Made by a program: the position numbers and the translations under genes | Shown here: one piece after another, positions 15,346 to 25,024 of the stretch | Layout of the letters: each line of letters starts with the position of its first letter | Position numbering within the stretch: the first letter of the stretch is position 1 | The notes under the pieces: generated by a model | What the model was told of the DNA's origin: nothing | What the model saw: the letters and a program-made list of their open reading frames with translations, nothing else | Databases searched by the model: none | From: Parabacteroides acidifaciens | GTDB lineage: Bacteria > Bacteroidota > Bacteroidia > Bacteroidales > Tannerellaceae | NCBI RefSeq assembly: GCF_003363715.1 | Contig: NZ_QREV01000028.1 | Coordinates: 1-61,933, forward strand | Direction of reading: 5' to 3' | Length of the DNA: 61,933 nucleotides

Positions 15346-17457
15346 ATGATTAAAAGAAGATTACTCGCGTATGACATCCCACAATTGACTAAAGAATTTA
15401 AGAAAGATTTTCCCCAGTTGCAGGCAATGGCGGAAGAAAGCGAGAGCGCAGAGCTTTTTAAAGAGGCTCTGCGCTCTTTTGTCTCTTCACGCATTGACAA
15501 GACTGTCGGCGGAAGCAATATGGGCAATGCCGTGGCGAGACATATTCTTCTACTAATCGAACATGACGACACCATCGTTTCCGAGCTCTCGACCGGCGAA
15601 AATATACCGGTACGGACAATCACCTATCTATGGCAGCTCTTGACCGGAAAGCTGACGGAGCCTGTTTCACCTGATTTATTTATAGACCTGTTCCGGCAGT
15701 TTGATTTATTGGAGAATCCGGAAGAGGTTATACCGGACCGTTCGCTTGTCAAACGGCAAATGAACCGTTGGCCTACCGGCTTGGATGAAGACGTGATGGC
15801 GATACGCCGTTCCAATAAGGAGCGGATCATTGCCGGACTGATACGCAAGATCGAACGGCGCCATGCACCTACATCCCGCTTTCAGTTTGCCGAAGGAATG
15901 AGCTATGCGGAAAAGTACACAATGGTGCAGGATTGGTGGAATACCAGCCGTTTCCACCTTGCAATGGCATTTAAGAGCCCGACGGAACTGAACTATTTTC
16001 TCGGTGGCTCCCTATCGGAGGAGACAATGCAATTACTGGCGCGTGCCCGGAAAAAAGGAATGCCGTTCTTCGTAACGCCTTATTACCTTTCTTTGCTGAA
16101 CACCAACACAAGCGGATATGACGACGCCACGATCCGTTCCTATGTCCTTTATTCCGAAGAGTTGGTTGAAACATACGGACAGATAAAAGCTTGGGAAAAA
16201 GAGGACATCGTCGTGGCCGGCCAACCCAATGCTGCCGGATGGCTACTGCCGGAAGGGCATAACATACACCGCCGTTATCCGGACGTGGCGATCCTGATTC
16301 CCGATTCGATGGGACGGGCTTGCGGTGGTTTGTGCGCTTCTTGCCAACGTATGTACGATTTCCAGAGCGAACGTCTGAATTTCGATTTCGAATCTTTAAA
16401 ACCGAAAGAGACCTGGGACAAGAAGCTGCGACGCCTTATGCGTTATTTCGAAGAAGATGCACAGCTCAGGGATATCCTGATTACCGGAGGCGACGCGTTG
16501 ATGAGCCAGAATGCGACACTGCGTAACATCCTCGATGCCGTCTACAAAATGGCAGCCCGAAAACAAAAAGCGAACGAGAGCCGCCCGGATGGAGAAAAGT
16601 ATGCCGAACTGCAGCGTGTCCGTCTTGGAACCCGCCTGCTTGCCTACCTGCCACTGCGCATCACGGATGATTTGGTTACTATTTTAAGGGATTTCAAAGA
16701 GAAAGCATCGCGCATCGGAGTTTCGCAGTTCATTATCCAGACGCATTTCCAGTCTCCGCTCGAAGTGACGCCGGAAGCGAAAAAGGCTATCGAAGCGATT
16801 CTGTCTGCCGGATGGATCATCACCAACCAATTGGTCTATACCGTTGCCGCCTCCCGGCGCGGACATACGGCCAAGCTGCGGCAGACGCTGAACGCGATGG
16901 GTGTCGTATGCTATTACACATTTTCGGTCAAGGGCTTTCATGAAAATTATGCAGTCTTTACGCCGAACAGCCGCTCCTTGCAAGAACAGCAAGAGGAAAA
17001 GATATTCGGTCTTGTCCCGAAAGAAAAACAGAAAGAGCTTTACCGCCTGATCCGCTACGAACGTCCATTGGGAAAGAAGCTGGTCAATTTCATCCGGGAA
17101 AACCATCTCCTGTTTGCAGCAACCGACCGTAATGTATTGAATCTTCCCGCTATCGGTAAAAGCATGACATTCAAAACAGTCGGCATGACTGCCGATGGAA
17201 AACGTATCCTGAAATTCGAGCATGACGCCGGACGCCTCCATAGCCCTATCATCAATCGTATGGGAGAGGTGTATATTGTCGAAAACAAGTCCATCGCCGC
17301 CTACCTGCGCCAGTTACAGGCAATGGGCGAAGACATCAAAGAGTACCTCAGCATCTGGAATTATTCCGAAGGCGTAACCGAACCGCGCTTCAGTATCTAC
17401 GAATACCCCGATTATCCTTTTGATATTACAGAAAAGATGACGAATCTTGAGCTATAA
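15346..17457 (+). CDS. KamA-family radical SAM protein (lysine 2,3-aminomutase-like), long form
   Basis: A 703-aa protein, much longer than the 400-470 residues of true lysine 2,3-aminomutases. The iron-sulfur/SAM motif is C326-x3-C330-x2-C333 (CGGLCASC), followed by ITGGDALMS, the GGD SAM-contact motif. The first 200 or so residues have no family I recognise. The PGGGGK motif that holds the PLP lysine in KamA is replaced by NLPAIGKS, with K605 as the possible equivalent. It may be an aminomutase with another substrate or may have lost PLP chemistry. MIKRRLL at 15346 is the first ATG; no gene overlaps upstream. Confidence 0.85.
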   Translation: MIKRRLLAYDIPQLTKEFKKDFPQLQAMAEESESAELFKEALRSFVSSRIDKTVGGSNMGNAVARHILLLIEHDDTIVSELSTGENIPVRTITYLWQLLTGKLTEPVSPDLFIDLFRQFDLLENPEEVIPDRSLVKRQMNRWPTGLDEDVMAIRRSNKERIIAGLIRKIERRHAPTSRFQFAEGMSYAEKYTMVQDWWNTSRFHLAMAFKSPTELNYFLGGSLSEETMQLLARARKKGMPFFVTPYYLSLLNTNTSGYDDATIRSYVLYSEELVETYGQIKAWEKEDIVVAGQPNAAGWLLPEGHNIHRRYPDVAILIPDSMGRACGGLCASCQRMYDFQSERLNFDFESLKPKETWDKKLRRLMRYFEEDAQLRDILITGGDALMSQNATLRNILDAVYKMAARKQKANESRPDGEKYAELQRVRLGTRLLAYLPLRITDDLVTILRDFKEKASRIGVSQFIIQTHFQSPLEVTPEAKKAIEAILSAGWIITNQLVYTVAASRRGHTAKLRQTLNAMGVVCYYTFSVKGFHENYAVFTPNSRSLQEQQEEKIFGLVPKEKQKELYRLIRYERPLGKKLVNFIRENHLLFAATDRNVLNLPAIGKSMTFKTVGMTADGKRILKFEHDAGRLHSPIINRMGEVYIVENKSIAAYLRQLQAMGEDIKEYLSIWNYSEGVTEPRFSIYEYPDYPFDITEKMTNLEL

Positions 17458-17471
17458 AACGAGTAATGTGT

Positions 17472-17479
17472 TATCTTTG
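17472..17479 (+). promoter_or_regulatory. -7 box before the DUF2148 gene
   Basis: TATCTTTG fits TAnnTTTG, 22 bp before the ATG at 17502. TTGA at 17447-17450 is a possible -33 element 21 bp upstream, inside the end of the radical SAM gene. Confidence 0.5.
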
Positions 17480-17501
17480 TTCGTGCTAAACCAATATTAA
17501 A

Positions 17502-18038
17502 ATGATAGAGAACGAAAGAGAAACACGACACGAGCATGTGTTACAGGCTGTCCGCCAGATGATGACAGCCGCCCGGACGGCCCCGAAAGGGAAAGGCATC
17601 GACATCATCGAGGTGGCAATGGTTACGGACGAAGATATCAAACGTCTTTCCGAAGAACTTATTATCATGTCAGGCGAAACCGGTTTGAAGTTTTTCCTGC
17701 GCGACGCCGACAATATCCTCCAGGCCGAAGCGATTATGATTGCCGGCACGCGCCAGCAGGTACAGGGTTTGAACTGCGCACACTGCGGATACCCCACTTG
17801 TGTGGAGAAGCCCGATGCCGTCCCCTGCGCCATCAATTCGGTGGACCTGGGTATCGCAATCGGTTCGGCCTGCGCCACAGCATCGGATCTCCGCTTGGAT
17901 ACACGCGTCATGTTCAGCGCCGGTTTGGCAGCCCAACGGTTGGGGATGCTGGGCGACTGCAAATGCGTGATGGCAATTCCGGTTAGCGCGTCTTCCAAAA
18001 ACCCGTTCTTCGACCGGAAACCGAAGACTGAAGGTTAA
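17502..18038 (+). CDS. DUF2148 ferredoxin-domain protein
   Basis: A 178-aa protein of the DUF2148 family (annotated as containing a ferredoxin domain). Cysteines cluster in GLNCAHCGYPTCVEK, VPCAIN, GSACATA and GDCKC, enough for one or two iron-sulfur clusters. It is predicted to be cytoplasmic; no reaction is established. It lies between a radical SAM gene and a hypothetical gene followed by radA. An electron-transfer role for the radical SAM enzyme is possible but unproven. Confidence 0.85.
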   Translation: MIENERETRHEHVLQAVRQMMTAARTAPKGKGIDIIEVAMVTDEDIKRLSEELIIMSGETGLKFFLRDADNILQAEAIMIAGTRQQVQGLNCAHCGYPTCVEKPDAVPCAINSVDLGIAIGSACATASDLRLDTRVMFSAGLAAQRLGMLGDCKCVMAIPVSASSKNPFFDRKPKTEG

Positions 18039-18055
18039 CTAATAAAATTGTGTTT

Positions 18056-19012
18056 ATGATTAAGTTTGATAACAAACTCGAACTTCGATATTACTTCAAT
18101 GACAAGTCCAACTACATGGATGCCATGATCAAACACCGGGCAGAGAAAGAAGTCCTTTCCCTTCTCCGGTCATTGGCAGACATGCTGGATGTCAAGATGA
18201 CGGTCTACTGCGAATCGTTCCAGCAACAAGAAGGATTCCGCGAGATATGGTCGGCGGCAGGCGAAAACAGCCGCCTGATCTCGATCGTCCTGAATCTGTT
18301 TATGCAGGTATGGACACGTCCTTCCCTACTGGTTGGCGGACAGCCGGCGGCAGACCGTACGACGGCAGACGAGGAGAAGATGCAACGTGAAGTGTCGCTC
18401 CTTCGTAACAATTTGAAAAAGAGACTGCCCGGCGTCACGATTTCGCACGAATTAGTGGAACTACTGAGTGCATCGCCCCGTTTCTGTAAATGTAAATCCA
18501 ATTTCTATGAGACTGTGCGCGGTTATCCGAAAGTAACCCGGTTTACTTTACGTGAACTGAACGAAAACAACCGGAGCCGTTCCGGTTCACTGGAAGTCAA
18601 GCGCGAACAGTTCGACTATTATATCCTCCGTTCCGACGAACTGCCCCCTGTCAAGGACAACAAAGCGACGATCGAGATTATCTCGCCTGTGTTGAAAGAC
18701 GCCCGCTACCGCTGGAAAGGGATCTATAACAAAGGAGGAGAAACGATCGACTTCTATATGTGCGACGAAGATTTCAAAAAAGATATGTTCGACGAAAAGA
18801 TCACCTTCAAGAGCGGCATGTGCATCGACTGCGTGTTGGAAATACAGCGGAAGATGAGCGAGTTAGGCGAAGTGGTCAACGTCAGCTACACTGTCGAGAC
18901 AGTCATCCGGACCCGCTTCGACAAAATGGAAATCATCACGCCGCAAGGCAAACGGCACCTGCGGAAGTTAGAAGCCGAAAAGAAGCAGTTGACACTTGAC
19001 CTTTTCGGATAA
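18056..19012 (+). CDS. Hypothetical protein upstream of radA
   Basis: A 318-aa predicted soluble protein I do not recognise. It has an acidic/basic mixed composition, a small cysteine cluster (FCKCKSNFY, about 142-150), a second pair in GMCIDCVLEI near 258-267, and a conserved-looking end (FDKMEIITPQGKRHLRKLEAE). It starts 17 bp after the DUF2148 gene and ends 12 bp before radA, so all three are probably co-transcribed. Role unknown. Confidence 0.75.
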   Translation: MIKFDNKLELRYYFNDKSNYMDAMIKHRAEKEVLSLLRSLADMLDVKMTVYCESFQQQEGFREIWSAAGENSRLISIVLNLFMQVWTRPSLLVGGQPAADRTTADEEKMQREVSLLRNNLKKRLPGVTISHELVELLSASPRFCKCKSNFYETVRGYPKVTRFTLRELNENNRSRSGSLEVKREQFDYYILRSDELPPVKDNKATIEIISPVLKDARYRWKGIYNKGGETIDFYMCDEDFKKDMFDEKITFKSGMCIDCVLEIQRKMSELGEVVNVSYTVETVIRTRFDKMEIITPQGKRHLRKLEAEKKQLTLDLFG

Positions 19013-19024
19013 AACAAAATAACA

Positions 19025-20395
19025 ATGGCGAAAGCAAAAACTGTCTATGTCTGCTCCAATTGCGGGGCTGACTCCCCGAAATGGATTGGGAAATGTCCTT
19101 CTTGCGGCGAGTGGAATACGTATGTCGAAGAGATCGTGGCAAAAGAGCCTGCCGGAAAGCGGGCGCTCTACGGCTTGCCGGACGGCGGCAAGGTACGGCC
19201 TGTATTGCTTTGCGACATCACTTCCGAAGAGGAATCGCGCATCGACCTGAGGGACCAGGAGCTGAACCGCATCCTCGGAGGCGGCCTGGTGAAAGGCTCG
19301 CTTGTCCTGATCGGAGGCGAACCGGGTATCGGGAAATCGACCCTCGTTCTGCAAACTGTTTTAGGATTGAACGGACTGAAAACGCTCTACGTCTCCGGCG
19401 AAGAGAGCAGTCGCCAGCTGAAACTCCGTGCCGACCGCATCGCCCACGAAAACCCGGACTGTTTTATCCTTTGCGAAACCAATCTTGAACAGATCTTCGT
19501 ACAAGCCCAAAATGTACAGCCCGACCTGTTGATTATCGACTCGATACAAACCATTTATACGGAAGTCGTGGAGTCCTCTCCCGGCAGTATCACCCAAGTA
19601 CGCGAATGCAGCGCGGCTATCCTGAAATATGCCAAGGAAAGCGGGACGCCCGTTCTTCTGATCGGCCATATCAACAAGGAAGGGAGCATTGCCGGCCCGA
19701 AGGTATTGGAACATATTGTCGACACGGTCCTGCAGTTCGAGGGAGACCAACACTATATGTACCGCATCCTCCGCAGCATCAAGAACCGTTTCGGGAGTAC
19801 GGCCGAGTTGGGGATATACGAGATGCGGCAGGACGGGCTTCGCGAAGTCAGCAATCCTTCCGAACTGCTGCTGACGCAAAATCACGAAGGGCTGAGCGGC
19901 GTCGCCATCGCGGCGGCTATCGAAGGCGTCCGCCCTTTCCTGATCGAGACGCAGGCATTGGTGAGTTCCGCTGTCTACGGGACGCCCCAGCGCAGCGCGA
20001 CGGGCTTCGACCTCAGACGTATGAATATGTTGCTGGCCGTGCTGGAAAAGCGCGCTGGCTTCAAGTTGGTCCAGAAAGATGTTTTCCTGAATATCGCCGG
20101 TGGCCTGAAGGTGAACGATCCGGCGATCGACCTGGCTGTGATCAGCGCCGTACTTTCTTCCAGTCTCGACATTACGATCGAGTCGGGTATCTGCATGTGT
20201 GGCGAAGTGGGGTTGTCGGGCGAGATACGTCCGGTGAACCGCATCGAGCAGCGTATCCTGGAAGCGGAGAAGTTGGGCTTCTCACGCATTATCATCCCGC
20301 ACAATAACCTGAAAGGCTTCGACTCATCCAAGTGCAAGATTCAAATCATCCAGGTGCGCAAGGTGGAAGAGGCTTTCCGGCAATTGTTCGGATAA
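19025..20395 (+). CDS. radA: DNA repair protein RadA
   Basis: A 456-aa RecA-related ATPase that promotes branch migration in recombination repair. The N-terminal zinc finger is C10-C13-C24-C27. Walker A is GGEPGIGKST (about 97-106). The RadA-specific KNRFG motif is near residue 256. The C-terminal third is the Lon-protease-like domain (AIDLAVISAVLSS, GEVGLSGEIRPV). Length and order are normal. Confidence 0.97.
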   Translation: MAKAKTVYVCSNCGADSPKWIGKCPSCGEWNTYVEEIVAKEPAGKRALYGLPDGGKVRPVLLCDITSEEESRIDLRDQELNRILGGGLVKGSLVLIGGEPGIGKSTLVLQTVLGLNGLKTLYVSGEESSRQLKLRADRIAHENPDCFILCETNLEQIFVQAQNVQPDLLIIDSIQTIYTEVVESSPGSITQVRECSAAILKYAKESGTPVLLIGHINKEGSIAGPKVLEHIVDTVLQFEGDQHYMYRILRSIKNRFGSTAELGIYEMRQDGLREVSNPSELLLTQNHEGLSGVAIAAAIEGVRPFLIETQALVSSAVYGTPQRSATGFDLRRMNMLLAVLEKRAGFKLVQKDVFLNIAGGLKVNDPAIDLAVISAVLSSSLDITIESGICMCGEVGLSGEIRPVNRIEQRILEAEKLGFSRIIIPHNNLKGFDSSKCKIQIIQVRKVEEAFRQLFG

Positions 20396-20406
20396 GTTAT
20401 ATTTAT

Positions 20407-21156
20407 ATGAGAAAAAGTGTTGTTTATCTATTTGTGAGTGTTTTCTTCCTGTTTACGAGCTGTGAGTATCAGTTAGGGGAGAATTTTGTGGAGATGGAAA
20501 ATCACCAGGTTGACTCGGTCACGACGAGTGTGGATTTTTATGGTTTTATCCATGATTTGGAAAACGAGATCTATGTGGTGAAACATAGCGGGAATGTTGT
20601 ATGCGAAATTTATCCGTTGCCCGGATTTGAAGTTGAGAAGCAAATCATCCGCTTAGGTGAATTGGAATGGGAAAGCGATGGAATCCGATGCGATTTTGTG
20701 CTGGACGTAGACCGGATTCCAAATGGTTCTTATGAGTTGTCGTGCGAAATCTTTGCACGGACAAATAGTGGGACGGTTGCCGGACAGGTCGGGACCGAAC
20801 ATTATGTAGAAAAGCGCAGTTGGCCTCTAAAGGTTGATGCGCGTAACGGGAGCGACAAACTCCTGCCGTATGAAATCAATGAAGAAGGGCATCCAGTCAT
20901 ATTCTGGGAAGTAGACGAATCGGAGCGTAACGGTTTCGATTACTACACAATCGAATATAGCATCGAGAATTATACATATATCCGGCGAAGTTACGATTTT
21001 GACCAGCGTTCTTTCGTAGACGAGAAATACACCGGTGGTGGCGGCACGTACGAGGTCTATATTTATTTCAAAGACGAGACCCATCGTCCTTATTCCCTTG
21101 GCAAGGCAGTTCTGGTAGCAAATATGTCTAACCTTGAAAACACCCCGGAGAAATGA
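20407..21156 (+). CDS. Hypothetical lipoprotein
   Basis: A 249-aa protein with a lipoprotein signal (LFTSC, cysteine near 19). The mature part is mostly beta strands and polar loops, with many Tyr and acidic residues and a GGGGTYEVYIYF segment near the end. No family recognised. I chose the ATG at 20407, the start of the signal, although the frame is open from inside radA. Its stop overlaps the next start by 4 nt (ATGA), coupling it to the barrel-like protein that follows. The pair may form an envelope complex. Confidence 0.75.
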   Translation: MRKSVVYLFVSVFFLFTSCEYQLGENFVEMENHQVDSVTTSVDFYGFIHDLENEIYVVKHSGNVVCEIYPLPGFEVEKQIIRLGELEWESDGIRCDFVLDVDRIPNGSYELSCEIFARTNSGTVAGQVGTEHYVEKRSWPLKVDARNGSDKLLPYEINEEGHPVIFWEVDESERNGFDYYTIEYSIENYTYIRRSYDFDQRSFVDEKYTGGGGTYEVYIYFKDETHRPYSLGKAVLVANMSNLENTPEK

Positions 21157-21863
21157 AACGGATACTGCTTTTTATATGCCTCGTCTTATCTGCCGTCCGC
21201 TTCGGACAGGCACAATCGCTGACTGTCGAGTATAACATCGGACATGGTTCTTACCAGATGTCCGAAATGAAAGACCGGTTAAAAGATCTTGCACTCCCTG
21301 TTGTAAATGCCCAGACAACCGACAAGTTCCCCGGTTATGTCACCCAGGATACCCGCATCGGGATTGAATGGAAACGTAATCATGCAGGGGTGCTTTTCAA
21401 CTATATGAATACGGCGGGGAAGAAAGGCGTAGCCGATTATTCGGGGCACTGCAACTATGAGTTACATAACAAAGGGTACAAATTAGGGGCTTTCTACCGC
21501 TTCCGCCTGACGAAGGAAGAACTGGGTATTTTCACCTTTGAGCCTTATGTACAGCTCTCGTCCGGTGTCGTGCTGACCAGAGGAAAAGAGCTCTACAGCT
21601 TGTTTATAGAGTCTGCTCCGGAAAGTAGCAACCAAAGTAAAAATAAATATTCCGGTACAAACATCTTTCTGGAACCAACTTTTGGTATTAAATTTGGCCT
21701 CTGCCGCAACATCGCGCTGAATCTGAGTGTCGGATACGAATGGGATGCGGTAAAAGAAGACTGCCAACTCGGAAATCCGAAATCCCCATTACCCGTAGAG
21801 GTCGACTGGAGTGGCTACCGGGCACAGGCTGGTTTGGTTTTTTATTTGAATCTGAAGAAGTAA
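21153..21863 (+). CDS. Predicted outer-membrane beta-barrel protein
   Basis: A 236-aa protein with a signal peptide (about 1-20, ending GQAQ). Alternating hydrophobic strands (LGIFTFEPYVQLSSGVVL, NIALNLSVGYEWD) end in YRAQAGLVFYLNLKK, typical of small outer-membrane barrels. Coupled by ATGA overlap to the preceding lipoprotein. Function unknown. Confidence 0.72.
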   Translation: MKRILLFICLVLSAVRFGQAQSLTVEYNIGHGSYQMSEMKDRLKDLALPVVNAQTTDKFPGYVTQDTRIGIEWKRNHAGVLFNYMNTAGKKGVADYSGHCNYELHNKGYKLGAFYRFRLTKEELGIFTFEPYVQLSSGVVLTRGKELYSLFIESAPESSNQSKNKYSGTNIFLEPTFGIKFGLCRNIALNLSVGYEWDAVKEDCQLGNPKSPLPVEVDWSGYRAQAGLVFYLNLKK

Positions 21864-21865
21864 CA

Positions 21866-23419
21866 ATGATACAAGAATTACAACTCCGTATATTGCCCGA
21901 AGAGGCTGCAAACGAACAGTCGTTGAAACAGGTTGTTGCCCGTGAGACGGGGACATCCGTTCCGCATATCCTGGCTGTCCGGGTACTGAAACGTTCGATC
22001 GATGCGCGCCAGCGGACAATCTATGTGAATGTAAAACTGCGTGTTTTCATCGACGAACAGCCGGACGAACCGGAATACCAATCGGTGGAATATAAAGATG
22101 TTTCAGCTGGCAAAACAGTTATCGTGGTAGGCGCTGGCCCGGGAGGTCTGTTTGCAGCTCTCCGCCTGATCGAACTTGGTTTGCGTCCTGTCGTGATCGA
22201 ACGTGGAAAGAATGTTCGTGAACGAAAGAAAGATATCGCCCTGATCAGCCGCGAGCATAAAGTGAACAGCGAATCGAATTATAGTTTTGGTGAAGGAGGT
22301 GCCGGAGCATATTCGGATGGCAAGCTCTACACCCGTAGCAAGAAGCGCGGTTCGGTCGACAAGATCCTGAATATCTTTTGCCAATTTGGTGCCAGCACAT
22401 CGATCCTGGCAGACGCCCATCCGCATATCGGAACAGATAAACTGCCGCGCGTGATCGAAAATATTCGGGAGCAAATTATCCGCTGCGGTGGCGAAGTTCA
22501 TTTTGAAACACGCATGGATGCCCTGATCATCCATGGCGAAGAGGTTGCCGGCGTGGAAACCAATACAGGCAAAAGCTTCTACGGTCCGGTCATCCTGGCA
22601 ACAGGTCATTCCGCACGTGATGTCTACCGCTACTTACACGACCGGCAGATCCCAATCGAAGCAAAAGGCATTGCTGTCGGGGTCCGCCTGGAACATCCTC
22701 AGATGCTGATCGATCAGATCCAATATCATCGCAAGGAAGGAAGAGGGGAATATCTGCCGGCTGCCGAATATAGCTTCGTTACGCAGGTCAACGGACGGGG
22801 AGTTTACTCTTTCTGCATGTGCCCCGGCGGCTTTGTCGTTCCAGCAGCCAGTGGCCCAAAACAGGTGGTGGTCAATGGGATGTCGCCATCCAACCGGGGG
22901 TCTCGTTGGGCTAATTCCGGAATGGTTGTGGAGATTCGTCCGGAAGATTTTCCTTCGGACTCCCCCTTGGGATTAATGGAATTTCAGGAACATCTGGAAG
23001 AACTCAGCTGGCTGAATGGCGGGATGAAGCAGACTGCTCCCGCACAGCGAATGGCAGATTTTATCAATAAGAAAAATTCTTTTGATCTTCCGGAATCTTC
23101 TTATACACCGGGATTATTGGCTTCTCCGCTACATTTTTGGATGCCGGAATTTGTAACAGGCCGGCTACGTGAAGGCTTCCGTTATTTCGGAAAAGTATCT
23201 AAGGGATTCCTGACCAACGAAGCATTGATGATCGGGGTGGAAACACGCACCTCATCGCCTGTCCGCATACTGCGCGACAAAGAGAGCTTCCAACATGTAA
23301 CGTTAAAAGGCCTTTTTCCATGTGGTGAAGGTGCCGGATATGCGGGTGGAATTGTTTCTGCTGCGATCGACGGTGAACGCTGTGCGGAAGGTGCTGGCCA
23401 TTATTTGGACAACCAATAG
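21866..23419 (+). CDS. FAD-dependent dehydrogenase-like oxidoreductase
   Basis: A 517-aa flavoprotein. An 80-residue N-terminal domain precedes the FAD-binding GAGPGG (89-94), followed by VVIERGKNVRERKKDI and GEGGAGAYSDGKLYTR. The end has the second FAD motif (GLFPCGEGAGYAGGIVSAAIDG). This is the COG2509-type uncharacterised dehydrogenase found widely in bacteria. The substrate is unknown. The start is the ATG at 21866, two bases after the preceding stop. It converges with the Crp-type gene (7-bp gap). Confidence 0.88.
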   Translation: MIQELQLRILPEEAANEQSLKQVVARETGTSVPHILAVRVLKRSIDARQRTIYVNVKLRVFIDEQPDEPEYQSVEYKDVSAGKTVIVVGAGPGGLFAALRLIELGLRPVVIERGKNVRERKKDIALISREHKVNSESNYSFGEGGAGAYSDGKLYTRSKKRGSVDKILNIFCQFGASTSILADAHPHIGTDKLPRVIENIREQIIRCGGEVHFETRMDALIIHGEEVAGVETNTGKSFYGPVILATGHSARDVYRYLHDRQIPIEAKGIAVGVRLEHPQMLIDQIQYHRKEGRGEYLPAAEYSFVTQVNGRGVYSFCMCPGGFVVPAASGPKQVVVNGMSPSNRGSRWANSGMVVEIRPEDFPSDSPLGLMEFQEHLEELSWLNGGMKQTAPAQRMADFINKKNSFDLPESSYTPGLLASPLHFWMPEFVTGRLREGFRYFGKVSKGFLTNEALMIGVETRTSSPVRILRDKESFQHVTLKGLFPCGEGAGYAGGIVSAAIDGERCAEGAGHYLDNQ

Positions 23420-23426
23420 GGGAAGT

Positions 23427-24017
23427 CTATAATATCTTCTTTTTCAGTTTACAATACCAGGCATTACTGATACCCATATACCGGGCAATGTATTTATCGG
23501 GCACACGGTTGATCATCCAAGCATAATTTGCATAGAGAAACTGGATGAACTCTTCAGCGGTAGAGGACAGACGGACAGCCAGCAAAACATCCAGCTTATA
23601 GATGATCGTCAGCATGACATTCTGGTAATAGGAAGCGAACAACGGATAACGAAAAGAAAGATCTTCAATATGGCTACGGGAAAAGCAAAGCAATTCTCCT
23701 GCTTCAAGTGCCTTAATTTCGAACTCGGAAGGCTGTTTCGTAAAATAACCAATGGCAGACAGGAACGGAAACATATTATCGGCCGCAAAACCGGTGACAC
23801 ATTCGTTACCGTTCTCGTTTACATATAAATTAATGAATAGTCCTTTGTTGATGAAATAGGCATCCTGACACAACTCACCCGTACGCAACAGGTAATCTCC
23901 TTTTTTCACTGAAATCACTTTGGCATGGTCTTCCAGTTCGTCCAGGAAAGCTTCATCGCGAGCGAGAGCTTCCGGCAGATCGGCAAGGAGTCGCGCGAAA
24001 TGAGCATCTGTTTCCAT
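23427..24017 (-). CDS. Crp/Fnr-family transcriptional regulator
   Basis: A 196-aa protein. The cyclic-nucleotide-binding fold occupies about 20-125 (KKGDYLLRTGELCQDAYFINKGLF). The C-terminal region is short and its helix-turn-helix is divergent (PDKYIARYMGISNAWYCKLKKKI). The residues that contact cAMP in CRP are not evident, so the ligand is unknown. It lies 2 bp after the coiled-coil gene upstream and is probably its operon partner. Confidence 0.85.
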   Translation of the reverse strand: METDAHFARLLADLPEALARDEAFLDELEDHAKVISVKKGDYLLRTGELCQDAYFINKGLFINLYVNENGNECVTGFAADNMFPFLSAIGYFTKQPSEFEIKALEAGELLCFSRSHIEDLSFRYPLFASYYQNVMLTIIYKLDVLLAVRLSSTAEEFIQFLYANYAWMINRVPDKYIARYMGISNAWYCKLKKKIL

Positions 24018-24019
24018 CG

Positions 24020-24925
24020 TTATTTCTCAAGTGTGAAACTTTTACGTCCGATCAGGTTGCCGTCTGCAAATACGTCTACCCGGTAGGTTCCAGGGGAAAG
24101 GAATTCTTCGATATTCCAATACATGGTTACCGGCAGTTCTTCACCGTCATATTCAACCAGCTTCTTCATGGAGTAATTGATTTCTTTTCCTTCAAAGGTA
24201 AAGACATCGGCACGGCTCTTTAACAGGATGTCATCGTCAGGCTTCATGATACGCACATAGATCGTTTTTTCACCAACCGGAGCCGTAATATTTTTAGCAA
24301 TACGGAAATCAACGACAAACTGCTCCATCTTTTTGATCACCTTCGCCTTCTTCCCACGACTGGTTACAGGGGTTACAGTGATTCCTGTCGCGTCCAACCG
24401 GCTTGCCAGCGTAACACGTTCTGTCAACTTTTCCTTTTCCTTCTTTAGCGTAGTGGCTGTAGAAGAAGCCTGCTGATATTTCTTTACGGCTTCATTCTTT
24501 TCAACCTTCAATTGTTCATTCGCACGATTCAAAGAGTCGATCTGAACGACATAGTTACGCATGATCTTACGTAACGTCTGCAATTCCTTTTTCAAACGGG
24601 CAATCTCTTTTGTATTGGTAGCTTTGACAGTCCGGAGCTCTTCTTGCAGACGTTGAACTTTAGCCTGTTCGGTCGACAGCAAGTTCAACAGCGAATCATT
24701 GCCTATATTAAATTTATATCCTTCGTACTGGAGAGATAATTCATTAAATTCATCTTCCAGCGATTCCTTATCCAACACATAAGCTTGTTCCAACTCTTGC
24801 ATCTGCTGCTTCTGATGGAAAATATAATAGCAGGCTCCGGCAATAATTAGCAGTAGCACAACCACTGCCATGATCAATAATGAAAGCTTATTTATTTCTT
24901 TTGTTTCTTTCTTTTCTGTATCCAT
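24020..24925 (-). CDS. Membrane-anchored coiled-coil protein
   Basis: A 301-aa protein. One membrane segment (about 15-38, LIMAVVVLLLIIAGACYYIF) is followed by a long coiled coil (about 42-170, heptad-like ELEQAYVLDKESLEDEF and QRLQEELRTV). A C-terminal beta domain (about 200-301) has an Ig-like ending, GTYRVDVFADGNLIGRKSF. The ATG at 24925 is chosen because the -7 box lies just upstream at 24951-24958. The longer open frame would cross into guaA. It probably spans the periplasm as a structural or tethering protein; no family name is certain. Confidence 0.78.
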   Translation of the reverse strand: MDTEKKETKEINKLSLLIMAVVVLLLIIAGACYYIFHQKQQMQELEQAYVLDKESLEDEFNELSLQYEGYKFNIGNDSLLNLLSTEQAKVQRLQEELRTVKATNTKEIARLKKELQTLRKIMRNYVVQIDSLNRANEQLKVEKNEAVKKYQQASSTATTLKKEKEKLTERVTLASRLDATGITVTPVTSRGKKAKVIKKMEQFVVDFRIAKNITAPVGEKTIYVRIMKPDDDILLKSRADVFTFEGKEINYSMKKLVEYDGEELPVTMYWNIEEFLSPGTYRVDVFADGNLIGRKSFTLEK

Positions 24926-24950
24926 ACTGTCACTGTTAAAAATGAACACG

Positions 24951-24998
24951 CAAAGGTAGTAAAAATGATTTAAGTTCCGAATATTATTCCTACCTTTG
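24951..24998. promoter_or_regulatory. Divergent promoters of guaA and the coiled-coil/crp pair
   Basis: TACCTTTG occurs once on each strand: on the minus strand (plus 24951-24958) for the coiled-coil gene and on the plus strand (24991-24998) for guaA, with 32 bp between them. Both fit TAnnTTTG. Confidence 0.65.
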
Positions 24999-25024
24999 TG
25001 CCACTCAATTAAATAATAATTTGC

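Noticed and set aside
19606-20307. 233-aa plus-strand frame inside radA
   Set aside because: A GC-rich alternative frame within radA, rich in Arg, Pro and Gly as expected from frame shadowing.
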